This document shows, piece by piece, positions 34,038 through 45,458 of a DNA stretch of 64,000 nt. Source of the DNA: Myotis daubentonii (taxonomy: Eukaryota > Chordata > Mammalia > Chiroptera > Vespertilionidae); NCBI RefSeq assembly GCF_963259705.1, contig NC_081844.1:46795501-46859500 (forward strand). The letters are read 5' to 3'. The notes below the pieces were generated by a model. That model was not told the origin of the DNA and searched no databases. It saw only the letters and a list, made by a program, of their open reading frames with translations. The position numbers and the translations under genes are program-made. Every line of letters begins with the position of its first letter. The first letter of the stretch is position 1.

Positions 34038-36005
34038 CTAGAGGCACGGTGCAAAAAAATTGTGCACTCAGGGGGGAAGGGGGTTCCCTCAGCCCGGCCT
34101 CTGCCCTCTCTCAGTCTGGGACCCCTCAGGAGATAATGACCTGCTGGCAGAGGGCAGGCCCAATCCCTAGGTACAGCCCCTGGTCGGGCTCAGAGCTGGG
34201 CTGATTGGGGAGTTGGGGCGCCACCCCCTGTCATGCACAGAGCAGGGCGGATGGGGAGGTTGCGATGCCACCCTCAGTCACGCTCAGGGTAGGGCTGATT
34301 AGGAGGTTGGGGCACCACCCCCTCTCACACTCAAGGCAGGGTCGATGGGGAGGTTGCGGCGCCACCCCCTGTCATGCACAGAGCAGGGCCAATCAGGGGG
34401 TTGGGGCGCTGCCCCCTGTCACTCACAGAGCAAGGCCCATCAGGGGGGTTTGGGCTCCTTACCCTGTCACGCACAGAGCAGGGTTGATCAGGGGATTGGG
34501 GAGCTCCCCCCTGTCACGCACAGAGCAGGGCCAATCAGGGGGTTGGGGCGCTGCCCCCTGTCACTCACAGAGCAAGGCCCATCAGGGGGGTTGGGGCTCC
34601 TTACCCTGTCACACATAGAGCAGGGTTGATCAGGGGATTGGGGAGCTCCCCCCTGTCACGCACAGAGCAGGGCCCATCAGGGGGTTGGGGAGCTCCCCCC
34701 TGTCACACACAGAGCAGGGCCGATCAGGGGGTTGAGAAGCTCCCCCCTGTCACTCACAGAGTAGGGCCGATAGGGGAGTTGGGGCATCGCCCCCTGTCAC
34801 ACGCAGAGCAGGGCGGATCAGGGGGTTGGGGCGCTGCACCCTGTCATACTCAGGGCAGGGCCGATGGGGAGGTTATGGCTCTACCCCGTCACACACAGAG
34901 CAGGGCCCGTGGGGGCAGTTGGGGCACCACCCTCTATCACCCATAGAGCAGGGCCGATCAGGGGTTTGGGGCACCGCCACTGTCACACTCAGGGCAGGGC
35001 CGATGGGGAGGTTATGGCTCTACCCCGTCAAACACAGAGCAGGGCCCGTTGGGGTGGGGGGTTGGGGTGCCGCACCCTGTCACACACAGAGCAGGGCCGA
35101 TCAGGGGGTTAGGGCACCGCACCCTGTCACACACAGAGTCGCAGGGCGATCAGGGGGTTGGGGAGCTCCCCCTTATCAGGCACAGAGCAGGGCTGATCAG
35201 GGGGTTGGGGCGCCTTCCCAGTCACAAACAGAGCAGGGCAGATAGGGAGGTTGTGGCCCCGCCCCCTGTCACACACAGAGCCACAGGGCGATCAGGGAGT
35301 TTGGGCGCTGCCCCCTGTCATGCTGATCCCGGTGCTGGGAGGCATATTACCCTTTTACTATATAGGATAGAGGCCTGATGCACGGGTGGGGGCCGGCTGG
35401 TTTGCCCTGAAGGGTGTCCTGGATCAGGGTGGGGGTCCCCACTGGGGTGCCTGGCCAGCCTGGGTGAGGGGATCATGGCTGTTTTCAGCTGGTCATACAC
35501 CCATCAGGGTGGAGGTCCCTACTGGGGTGCCTGGCCAGTCTGGGTGAGGGGCTGAGGGCTGTTTTCAGGCTGGTGGGTGACTGAAGCTCCCAACTGCTCC
35601 TTTTTTTCTTTTCTTTTTTTATTCTGGGCCAGCTTTAGCTCTGGCTCCAGCTCTGAGGCCTCTGCTGCTAAAAGCAGGTATCTGGTTTGTTTGGGTTCTA
35701 CAATTGAAACACTGTATCAACTCCAGCTCTGAGATCCCGGCTCGCTGAAAGCAGGTTTCTGGGGTTTTGTTTAGCTTCTATATTTGTATCAATGTTTCAA
35801 ACTGCAAGCTCAGACGCTGGCAAGGCAGGCGGGGAACGTTGGAGTCCTCTGCCACTGAAGCAAGCAAGTCTCATGTTAGCTTCAAGCTGCCTGGCTGCCT
35901 GCCGCTATCTTGGCTGGCAGTTAATTTGCATATCGCTCTGATTAGCCAATGGGAAGGGTAGCAGACGTATGGCTAATTACCATGTTTCTCTTTTATTAGA
36001 TAGGA
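34038..36005 (-). mobile_element. Composite HeliBat-type Helitron with internal minisatellite, second copy
   Basis: On the minus strand it starts TCCTATCTAATAAAAGAG at 36005 and ends GTGCCTCTAG at 34038, between host A and T. It is colinear with 11752-13274, including the internal fusion near 35345-35385 (GTGCATCAGGCCTCTA joined to TCCTATATAGTAAAAGGG). The copy is 445 bp longer, nearly all from extra minisatellite units. The terminal hairpin is decayed to about 5 paired bases (GTGCA...TGCAC). There is no Rep/helicase. Frames of 60 to 139 codons on both strands are repeat-encoded. Confidence 0.9.
34201..35330 (-). repeat. 47-bp GC-rich minisatellite (about 24 units)
   Basis: The interval between CACAGAGCAG starts is 47 bases at 34661, 34708 and 34755 (then 34802). 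Units carry CAGAGCAGGGCCGATCAGG, GGTTGGGG and CCCCCTGTCAC. Higher-order similarity (for example 34380-34500 and 34515-34640) shows that blocks of units were duplicated within the element. Confidence 0.93.
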
Positions 36006-37099
36006 TTAGACTTTTAGTTTATGTCCAGGCAGGAAGTTGAATGTCTTTGTCATAAAGAATATTTCAATGATCATACTTGTATATAAAGATTTGTAATAAT
36101 CTCTAAGTATTGACTTTACATATAAGAATTGTTTTATGAGGTCACAGTATTTTGCCATTACATTCATATCTACATTTCTTAACAAATGAGTTGTGCCACT
36201 TTAGAATCCTGTCAGCCGTCTATCATAGTGCCCTTTCTTAAATATTGTTAAATTCTATGTTCATTTATTCAAAAGCAATTGTAACTCTCCACTAGTTCTA
36301 AATAGGCACAAGATTGCACATAGAAAAGAAAACATCAAAAGAAAATTTCTTGCTTCCTTCTTTCACAGTGACCTCTAAACATATTTTTTTTGTATTTGCA
36401 TCTTTAACTTGAACAGGAAACATGTAATCATGCATGAGAGCGGGAGTCATTTTTCTCTGACACCCCCTTCATCTCTTTGAGCCCTCACTGTGCATAATAG
36501 ATGTGCCCACTTACGCAAGTACAATGAAATTGGATGAATTGAGGAAAGCATTCTTTTGTGGGAAAGTGTACCACACATGTCTTTGGAATGTAAGGAATTT
36601 GACCCTAAGTAGACAGGAGTCACATTCTTTATAAATAGTCCCTGTATGGCAGTAACTTTCATCAACTTGAACTATTATGTTAATTTTAAAGGAAAAACAA
36701 AAGAATTGCTAAATTTTTCATAAACTTTCATTAGAGAAAGGGAGGATGTTCATGAAGAAGACTGGGTGCTGAAATTGCAAATTCAACATTGTGACAGGAA
36801 TTCCAAATCCAGAATCTGCCCTCTTGACAACAGAACAGTTTTTTGACCTTTGACTTTTAACAAGTTGTGGTTAAGTTAAACACTACCTAAAAATCCTCCC
36901 GTTAACATCTGCATGATATTGCAGCTATGTTAAAAAATGGGAGCGATACAAAAATATGACCAAAATCATTTCAATTTTGTTAAATGGCTTGAGTTACTTG
37001 TTATATGATAACACTATTTTTAAAAGTTCACTAGCCAACCAAAGACAGATTATAGAGATATAAGGAAGAATAATAAAGACCTGAACAATACCTTTTTAA
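36006..37099. other. Non-genic stretch
   Basis: No gene or repeat recognised. Confidence 0.4.
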
Positions 37100-38086
37100 A
37101 AAGTAGGTCTGTGTGCTGCATATGTATAAATATGTTCCCTGATAATAGGCTCAAGGATTTGTGTCATATGCATAAAAAAAGATCATATGTTGGGTTATAA
37201 AAAAGACTTAAGAAATCCAAAAATGTAAAAATAATACAAAAACCATTTCCTTATCTTAACAAGTCCAGAAATTAAAACAAATAAGAAACCCAAAATCCTT
37301 TCAATTGAAAATAAGTGTATTTTATTCACATTTTAAAAATTTAAATATTGTAACAAAAACTTTTAGATCAAATAAGAACTATGAATAATAAATTCAAAAT
37401 ATCCAGATAGTAATGATAATACCATATATTTTGGATGTAAACCATAAAAAAGAAATGCATAATAATAGAAATAAAAACAAAAACGAATGAGTTAGAATAC
37501 AAAAATGGGGACAAATATATGATAAAAACTAATAACGAAAGTAATTAGTTAATTATAATAAAACACTCAAAGTAATAAAAAAACAAACTTTGCTATTTTT
37601 TAAATCAATAAACTGGATCAAAACCTTAGGTATTATAATCAAAGAAATAAAAGCAGGAAGAAAGCTATGTGCACAAAGAAAGAGATGACAAGAACAAAAT
37701 AAGCATAGAAGAAGAGTAATTTTAAAATATTACTTTCATAACTCTAAATGTAATGAATTTAAAACTTGGATGAAATAAGTATTTTCCAGAAAAATATAAT
37801 TTAACAAATTACTATAAAATCTACACAAATCTTTAAAAAAAATCTAAAAGTTAGCTATAAAAGAGCTAGTCCCCCAAATAAAAAACACTAGACCTTAACA
37901 ATTTCACAGAAAATTTTTTCTAAATTTTAACATTAATAATTAAACTACTCTATAGCACATTATAAAATACAATTGCAAATTATTTTAATGAATTGTGAGT
38001 TACATGGATATTAGAACATCAAAAAAAAACAAACCTGCAAACAGATCAATAAGAAAAAAAAATGCTGACCAATTATCACTATTTAA

Positions 38087-38089
<3 letters not shown>

Positions 38090-38135
<46 letters not shown>
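38090..38135. repeat. (AT)n microsatellite
   Basis: About 23 AT repeats without interruption at the left edge of a Helitron. HeliBat elements of this type begin with a TATATATA stretch, so the terminus itself probably seeded the expansion. Confidence 0.95.
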
Positions 38136-38139
<4 letters not shown>

Positions 38140-38434
38140 CTAAGTGACCTGTACCACCAGAATGACCCGAACAACCGGAATGACCGGTTGCTATGACATG
38201 TACTATGGCCGGCCAGCTGACCTGATAAGGAGCAGGGCCAGCCAGCCAACCTCCTGCCCTCAGCTGGCCTGCCTCCCAGTCAGCGCCCCCCCCCCACCCC
38301 TATCAGGGGCAGGGCCAGTGGCCAACCTCCTACAGTCCCTCCCCCTGGCTGGCCTGGCCCTGATCAGCCCTGATTGAGGGGGTGCAGGCTGGCTGGACCC
38401 CACCTGTGCATGAATTCATGCACCATTTCTCTAG
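38136..38434 (+). mobile_element. HeliBat-type Helitron inside the old L1
   Basis: ATAAAAGCTAAGTGACCTGT follows the (AT)n, with repeated ACCGGAATGACCGG text, then a GC-rich interior. The 3' end has a perfect 18-bp palindrome GTGCATGAATTCATGCAC (38406-38423) and TCTCTAG at 38434, followed by host T. L1 text resumes immediately at TCCTAAATAAAACAGTAGC. The exact 5' end is lost in the AT repeat. Non-autonomous. Confidence 0.85.
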
Positions 38435-39674
38435 TCCTAAATAAAACAGTAGCAAACCCTTCTAGCAGCACATTAAAATAACAGTGCATCAAAAAACAGT
38501 GGGATCTATTCTAGTCATAAAACGATGGCTGAATATTAGAAAATATTTTATTGTATTTAATTTTCTTTATAGATCTAAGGTAAAACCCCCCAAATTTGAA
38601 ATCAGTGAAATATTCACTAACACACACCTAAGTGTCACATCAAGCTCTGCAAGCAGCGTACCAAATGGGGAAACAACTGGAGGCAGAAACAAGATGAGAA
38701 TGCTCACTATCACTGTGACTAATGAACAAGGTGCTAGAGATATACCCACTGCAATTATAGTAAAAAAAGTTATTTTTTATTCAAAGTTCAAAAATATGAA
38801 ATAAATAATGAAGAAAAATTAATATACATTTCAGATGATATAATTTTACAATTAGAAAAAATCCAAGGTAAGGTACAAATGGAACAAAAATAACTGCAAA
38901 GCATGAAACCATAAAACTATTAAAGAAAATATGAATGTATTTTTGTAACATGAGAGTGGTGAAGAAAAGACTTTCTAATTATGGCATGAAATACAGAGGT
39001 CATTAAAGTAAGATGCACAAAATTATCAGTGAGATTTTTTAAATGCCACTATAAGAAAACAAATCACAAAATATCATAAGCAAAAGGAAAAACAAGTGGC
39101 ACACATAAAAATAAAAAGAAAGTTTACCGTAGGCAAAGTGTAATCTCCCAAATATGTAAATTTAAAATCAAGAAGAAAAAAGCCAACAACTCAAGAGAAA
39201 AATAAGCAAATTCATGAATTAGTCATTAAAAATCAAATAAAAATATCCCTTAAGAAATAAAAAATGTGCAACCTCATTCATTATAAATGAGATCCTAATT
39301 AAAATATAATATATTTTTTTCTCTATCACACTGGTCAAAACCTAAAATGTTTGCTAATACTCTCTGTTAGTGAAGTCATAGGGAAAAAGCATTTTTATTC
39401 ATCTCTGGCGGGAGCACAAAATAACATGACCCTGTGGAGGACAATTTAATAAAATGTAACAAAATTTAAAATACACTTACCCTTATATGCAGCAGTTCAT
39501 CTTATGGGAATTTATTCTGCAGGAACATCTGAAATTATTTACATACAAGGTTATATTTTTGCAGTACTATTTTGGTTAACATAAAATCCAGTGACATCCA
39601 CCCACCTAATGGAGACTGATTAAACAATTTGTGGTACAGTTACATATGTGAAGATTTTTTTAAAAAGACTATGG

Positions 39675-39898
39675 AGCCCTAATGGTTTGGCTCAGTGGAT
39701 AGAACGTTGGCTTGTGGACTCAAGGGTCCTGGGTTTTATTCCATCAAGGGCACATGCCCCAGTTGATTGCAGGCTCGATCCCCAGAAGGGGGCGTGCAGG
39801 AGGCTGCCAATCAATGATTCTCTCTCATCACTGATGTTTCTATCTCTCTCCCTCTAGCTTCCTCTCTGAAATCAATAAAAATATTTAAAAAAAAAAGA
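39675..39898 (+). mobile_element. Ves-type SINE inside the old L1
   Basis: Head GCCCTAATGGTTTGGCTCAG, box A GTGGATAGAAC, a weak box B (TTTTATTCCATCAAGGGC), GTGCAGGAGGCTGCCAATCA, TCTCATCACTGATGTTTCTA and AATCAATAAAAATATTT. The flanks AAAAGACTATGGAG and AAAAGATTCTGGAA agree at 11 of 14 and are probably a decayed target duplication. Confidence 0.92.
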
Positions 39899-40210
39899 TT
39901 CTGGAAAGTTTCTGTGCCCTCATATGGAAAATTCTCTAAGATTTATAGTTAAAAAGAATTCAGTCACGTTACATAACGGTGTCATATCTTTGTGTAGGAA
40001 AAATAATAATATATGTTTACATGTGCCTATATTTATATAGAGAAACACTGGTAGGTTACACAAGAACAGAATAAAACATAGTTCCCTAAGGGAGTTCAGT
40101 GAATACAAGGTGGCCAGGACAGAGGTGAGTGGTGACGGCAAAAGAGCTAAATGCATATATTTGTATATTTCATTTGGTTTTCTTAACTCTATGAATGCAC
40201 TACAAACTCA

Positions 40211-41642
40211 GATTTTTTAAATTCAACAGATATAAAACTTTTTCAAAACTACAGAATAATATATAATAGAAAGCCTGCATATCAGGTACTCATTATTTGT
40301 TAAGAATATGAATGATCAGAATAAAAATTATTTCCCACATAAATAGAAGAAAGAAAGGTAAGAGAAAATGTAAGGAAACAGAGATGACAGAGACAAAAAT
40401 TCCACTTGACCATTGTGTTCACACTCTCTCTTTGTATTTGAGGTTAATTTTAAATATAGCATTTGATGTCTTATCAGCATTTCATGTGAGTGCCAACAGA
40501 ATTTCTTTATGTGATGCTGTATCAAAATGAAAGCATTACATCCTCTTATGAATACACATAATGTGTTTTGAGATACTGTTTGAATATATTGTATTCTGCA
40601 TACAAGTACATTAAGTGCTTTATTCAAAAGAAAATTTCAAGTGGAGAGTACTATTACTTAACTTGGAGTTTTCATTCAAAATAAAACTTGAATTAAATTT
40701 TTAAAATTAGTTTCCAAGAGTTGTATATCTGTTCAGCTTGGCTGCATGTCTGAAATTTATTTCAGCTTATTTTTCATGTGATGCTTTAAGTGGATATTAG
40801 CAATGTGTTTCATTTTTCACACTGGTACTATATGTGTGTGTGTGTGTAAAAATAAGAATTACTGTATTTTTATTACTAACACTAAAAAAATTTACCCACA
40901 ATAAAAAAAGTGAATTTCAGGCAATATAATGCAGTTTGAGTGAAAAATTCAAACAGTGAGAAATCAGAAATTTTTGAGTACATGGGGGATTTCATGGGTA
41001 CATCATCTCAACTCTATGCGTCTTTGCTCAGGGTTAGCATTGGTAAGCAGTTCCCAAATGAGCTTTAATCACACAAATTCAATAACTGTTAAATGTGTCC
41101 AGCCATATAGGGGAAGGCTCTAGCTGCAGAAGAAACGAGTCTATTCTACAGCCAGCACACTTTGCCCAAAGAGTATAGCAATAGATATAGCAAGCAGTTA
41201 ACATGCAGACCACAAAACATGTGAGTGTGTGAGGAGTGGAAGGGTAGAAGGCCCTTCATATGTTGCCCAACAGATGGCATCACCATATGGACAAGTTGGC
41301 TGTGTGACTCCCATTCTTCCACTATCCCACTAGGAATGTTTATCCTGAACCTGATCAGTCACTGTAAATTGAGTATATGTGAGGCAAAAAAACTTTTTAT
41401 ATTCCTACATCTCTGCATCAAGGGCTGCACACCTGCTCTTGAGCATCATTCCTTGAACTGGAGACGACTGCACATCACCTGAGACTGTGCTTGATGCTGT
41501 GATGGGATCTGGCTCTTGGACTGTTTCCCTTAGAGAACTATGAGAACTACAGGACTTTTAATGTTGATCATTATCAACTTTATCCAGAATGTGCAAATGA
41601 GGTGGAGGTATTCTGAACCAGAGACAGATTATCATTATACAC
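40211..41642. other. Non-genic stretch
   Basis: No gene. About 41080-41540 is more GC-rich than its surroundings and unassigned. Frames of up to 99 codons show no domain. Confidence 0.4.
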
Positions 41643-41657
41643 TTAAAAAGCAAATAG

Positions 41658-41873
41658 GAGCCCTGACTGGTTTGGCTCAGTGGATAGAGCATGGGCCTAT
41701 AGACTCAAGGGTCCCTGGTTCGATTCCGGTCAAGGACATGTACCTTGGTTGCGGGCACATCCCCAGGAAGCAGCTGAATCAATGTTTCTCTCTCATCGAT
41801 GTTTCTAACTCAATATCCCTCTCCCTCTCCCTTCCTCTCTGTAAAAAAAAATCAATAAAATATATATATATTT
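41658..41873 (+). mobile_element. Ves-type SINE, well preserved
   Basis: GAGCCCTGACTGGTTTGGCT, box A TGGCTCAGTGGATAGAGC, box B GGTTCGATTCCGGTCAAGG, then the conserved middle with a small deletion after CCCCAGGAAG. The tail is AATCAATAAAATATATATA. A 15-bp duplication TTAAAAAGCAAATAG flanks it (41643-41657 and 41874-41888). Confidence 0.96.
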
Positions 41874-41888
41874 TTAAAAAGCAAATAG

Positions 41889-43309
41889 TGATGTTGGGGT
41901 CCCTTCCACTCTGATTCTTGCCCCAGTGGTGACACAAGGAAATTCAGGTAAAGGTCATACCCATACAAACTTCAAAGTCTGCATCTCCAAAGGAATGGAG
42001 AACAATGGATTTTTCTCTGTTTATATCCAGTAGCAAGATAGCTGTCCACATTCCCTCTTGAAAAAAGAAGGACAAAACAAAACACAAAAAAGCCCTTTTG
42101 CTCCTTTGAGAGGAGAAGCAAGTATCCTGGATTCTCACCCTAAACTTCTGGAATGTAAACACGATCTTTCCAGGGCCAGATAAACACTGGGTGTCTCTTC
42201 TTTTGTGACCCGGAGATGTTGCCAAGCTCTGGACTTCACAGGTTTTGGAATGTAAATACCTAGGAAGAGGGTTCTCCAGTCTTTCTGGCACCTTAGGGCT
42301 TAACCTAGGGACCTAGTCCAAATGGCCACAGATCTAATTTTCATGTGTGAAGAGGAAAAGCAAACACTCCCTAGCTTTCAGGCTAGGGCTTTTTACAGAC
42401 GCACTGAGAAGCCAGGAGAATTTTATTTCCCTACAAGAGGGAGAAAGTTTAGTTTTATGCAAGATGAACAGTAAACTCAGTATTTGTAACTGATATTTTT
42501 AAGGCAGTCATAATCATTAGTATTTTTCATTACTATTTTATTAGCATTTCTTACTCTTCTCTTTCAGTCCTGTGGTAAAATTATGCTTACCTGCCTGTGG
42601 AAGTTGGGCAGGATCATGTGACTATGTCAGCTGAGGGTTTCAAGTGGGAGAATTACGTGTCATTTGCAGGTAGAAGGCTTGGAAAGCCAGAGCACTATGA
42701 TGTCTTCCCTAAATGGCAGCCATTCTGGCACCTGCCATACCTGTGTGAGGACCATGTGGCATACAGCCCAAAGGTCATCCTTGAAGCACAGACAGAAAAG
42801 CAGAAAACTAAACTCTTGATATTTTAAGTCATTGAGATACCGCGGTATGTGTGTATGTATATATATATATGTATGTATGTATATATATTTATCTCCACAC
42901 ACACATATAAAATAATTGAAAACCTGCTGTTGATCTAAACTTCTAGAAGCTGATGTGTGCTTTGCGCTATTTTCTCCTCTGGGTTACATCACTCCCTCCC
43001 CCCAACTGGCTAAAATGCTCAAGAATTTAGTATTTCAGAGACTGCATCTCTGGTGTCAACAACAACCCATAGAGTCTGAGCCATTTCCCATCAAAATACA
43101 ATGGATATTAAAGTTAACACGATTCGAAATTCTGTGAGATCCCTGTGTGCACCGATTTCCTAGCTTTATACCAGTCATGGGATAAAGGTACAGAGGAAAA
43201 GCTAACTTCTCTGTAAAGAAAAAAAAAAAAAAAGGTTTGGTTTAAGGAAATCAACTTTAGTCCATGTACATGTGAAATTTGTTAACAAATATAGCTCTGG
43301 TTTACTTAG
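41889..43309. other. Non-genic stretch with an LTR-like relic
   Basis: No gene is supported. 42580-42835 ends GATATTTTAAGTCATTGAGA, a text typical of old mammalian LTR relics; the assignment is weak. A TATG/TA microsatellite is at 42845-42890 and an A run at about 43219-43234. Confidence 0.35.
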
Positions 43310-43630
43310 ATACAACAGGAGTTGATTTCAACATACCAGAGAGTGAATCGGAAGAGCCGGCCGAACACGGCTGACGGTGGAACAAGGCAGGGGTTCGGGG
43401 CGCAGAACAGGCGCATTTGAAAATCTGGGCGTAACTCTGGCTTCCTACAAGCCCGGTCCTCCCTGGGTACCCCCGAGGCCTGGGTCCCAGGAGCCCCTGG
43501 GGTCCCTTACATAAGGATCCATGTAAGTCTGCTCTCCGCAGATTCCCAACCTCCAAAGAAAATCGCATTTTCCCTCCGAGGTTGCTGGAATCTGCGGATG
43601 TGAAACCCGGCCTAGGGGAAGCCAATTTAT
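43310..43630. promoter_or_regulatory. CpG-rich patch, promoter-like, not in a recognised repeat
   Basis: I count about 16 CpG in roughly 280 bases (43341-43620) with GC near 57 percent, an observed/expected ratio of about 0.7. The surroundings are almost CpG-free and AT-rich. Unlike the other GC-rich tracts in the window it has no Helitron ends, no tandem repeat and no SINE text. It may be a small CpG island, a first exon or an unrecognised transposon. A frame of 107 codons on the minus strand shows no known domain. Confidence 0.4.
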
Positions 43631-43833
43631 TGGGGGGGAAAAACCTGTGTTCCTCAAGGCTCAGCTGTATTTCCTTGGTTTTTCAGTATTCCACAGTCAT
43701 GGTAATTTCAAAAGAATGGTCTTAAATATCTCAGAAAAAAAAGTTTTCCAATTTTTTTTTTCAGTCAAGAGTCTATTTATTCCCAAAGTGAAGCCCTTCT
43801 CATTGAGTTTCCATCGGTGAGGCTTACTTTCTT

Positions 43834-44068
43834 TTTTTTTTTTTTTTTTTTTTAAATATATTTCTTTATTGATTTCAGAGAGGAAGGGAGAAGGAGAGAG
43901 AGATAGAAACATCAATGATGAGAGAGAATCATTGATCGGCTGCCTCCTGCACACCCCCCACTGGGGAACGAGCCCGCAACCCAGGCATGTGCCCTTGGCC
44001 GGAATCGAACCCGGGACCCTTCAGTCCACAGGCTGACGCTCTATCCACTGAGCCAAGCCGGCTAGGGC
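43834..44068 (-). mobile_element. Ves-type SINE, well preserved
   Basis: On the minus strand: AGCCCTAGCCGGCTTGGCTC, box A TGGCTCAGTGGATAGAGC, box B GGTTCGATTCCGGCCAAGG, ATGCCTGGGTTGCGGGCTCG, GGAGGCAGCCGATCAATGAT, and TCTGAAATCAATAAAG with a long A tail (the T run 43831-43852). A perfect 16-bp duplication TGAGGCTTACTTTCTT flanks it (43818-43833 and 44069-44084). Confidence 0.96.
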
Positions 44069-44084
44069 TGAGGCTTACTTTCTT

Positions 44085-45136
44085 GTGCTGTCGTACAGGT
44101 AATTAATAATAGGAAACCTTTTAACTGTCTGCCATATACCTACATATCAAACTGAGTACCCAAGTCCAAAAGCTACCATGGCAATTCACGCAATGTTCTG
44201 TATTAAAAAATTATATTCATGACACACTCTAACTGGAAGCCAGGAAATAAATGCAGTGATAAGCTTAACTTCTCATTTTATAATCTCAGATTTAAAACTG
44301 GTGTTTTTAATTTAAAGAAACAGTTGTGCTTCAGAGAACAACAGGTAATAGTTAATTTTATATCTGAATTACAGTGTGGAGAAACAGATAAATGACTACT
44401 TTTAAAATTATTACTTATTAAAGGGCTTAAGATTAAATGTGTCCACAAAGTAGGCAATTAATTATATGATTGAACACACACACACAAAAACAAAGGCCCA
44501 GCTATTGAATTTGAGCCTGAAGGGTTTGGGAGGTCTCCATATATATCATGTCACTGTCTACCTTTGCTGTGCCTTTTTTGTTCTTGTTTTAAATGAGAGA
44601 AACCGGAAACTCCTTCCAATTAATCGCATCAGCTAAGTAAGCAAGTTTTGTTACTTTTACCTCCATCCATGAAAAAAAACACTCCTATTTGAGATCTTGT
44701 TTAAGCCCTGATTAATCTTTCCCAAAATCATTGTTTTTCTAAAATTATTTATTTTCTGAATGTACCTGCAGAGCCTAAAAGAATATCTTCATTAAAGATT
44801 AATAAGACACAAAAAGAATAAAATGTTCCTACCTAGAACAACTTTTAATAAAGAATTAAAAGTTTTTTAAAGAGACAGGTAGAACAAATCAATAGTTTTT
44901 GTTTTGCTTCTTGTTTTGTGTTTAATTTGGCTTTCCTTATTAACTCACACGTAAATCAAAATTAAAAAGGGGGGGGGGACTTTTTAAGCTGGTCAAAGAC
45001 ATATCTATTATCAGAGATGCAAACTTGGAAATTTTAACTTTCATTTTCAGTATACAATTTATTACAATTTTTAAAACATTTCTTTTAATGAAAGTCAAAA
45101 CCTATTTATCTTCCCAGGTATATTTAGAGGTAAATT
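44085..45136. other. AT-rich stretch
   Basis: No gene recognised. A G run of about 10 preceded by A's sits at 44965-44980. Confidence 0.4.
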
Positions 45137-45152
45137 AAAATTTAAGAATATT

Positions 45153-45199
45153 CACATATGTAATACCTTAATCAATAAAGAAAAAAATAAAATAAATAA
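45153..45199 (+). mobile_element. 47-bp L1 micro-insertion (3' tail only)
   Basis: CACATATGTAATACCTTAAT followed by CAATAAAG and an A-rich tail (AAAAAATAAAATAAATAA) is the last part of a young L1 3' UTR. It is flanked by a perfect 16-bp target duplication AAAATTTAAGAATATT (45137-45152 and 45200-45215). The same 3' tail occurs in antisense in the 220-bp insertion at 21955. Confidence 0.85.
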
Positions 45200-45458
45200 A
45201 AAATTTAAGAATATTAACATATTAAACTCTTTCAATGTTTACTTCCACTTTTAATCACTAAATAAACCATGTACTGGCTTAACTAAATAAATAAGTGATA
45301 TTACTGAATTCTCTTGATTTTGTCTAGATAAGTGCTGTGATTTCTTTGTGTTTTAATTCTTTTCTACTCAGATCTAATTGGACCGACTCTCAGAGAACAT
45401 ATAAGACACTATTGATAAAAAAGGTGCTATGAGTTGATGATTAAAAAATAATGTATCA

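Larger units (their letters stand above)
37100..40210 (+). repeat. Old L1 (ORF2 to 3' UTR), interrupted
   Basis: A decayed L1 in sense orientation. 37560-38085 matches the ORF2 text from the endonuclease/RT junction onward, 38436-38770 the RT region (TGGGATCTATTCTAGTCATA, GAATGCTCACTATCACTGTG, CCCACTGCAATTATAGTAAA), 39180-39640 the C-terminal part and 3' side (AATTTGTGGTACAGTTACAT). 39899-40210 is the 3' UTR. It is split by a Helitron (to 38434) and a SINE (39675-39898). Numerous stops and frameshifts make it a fossil. The 5' boundary is soft. Confidence 0.8.

Noticed and set aside
34201..35330. CRISPR-like array of regular repeats
   Set aside because: Units are contiguous 47-mers without unique spacers, lie within a eukaryotic Helitron, and no cas-like genes exist.
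34205..35378. Cluster of 82- to 139-codon frames
   Set aside because: Same minisatellite artefact in the second Helitron.
41944..42291. 115-codon minus-strand frame
   Set aside because: No recognisable domain, no supporting splice or promoter pattern, and length is within chance for this much sequence.
43302..43625. 107-codon minus-strand frame in the CpG-rich patch treated as a gene
   Set aside because: Proline/glycine-rich composition follows from GC content; no domain seen. The region is kept only as a possible regulatory patch.
44961..44980. Polypurine tract of another provirus (A run then G run)
   Set aside because: No TG-starting LTR follows and no partner was found; a similar run at 51045-51060 inside the provirus is equally unsupported.
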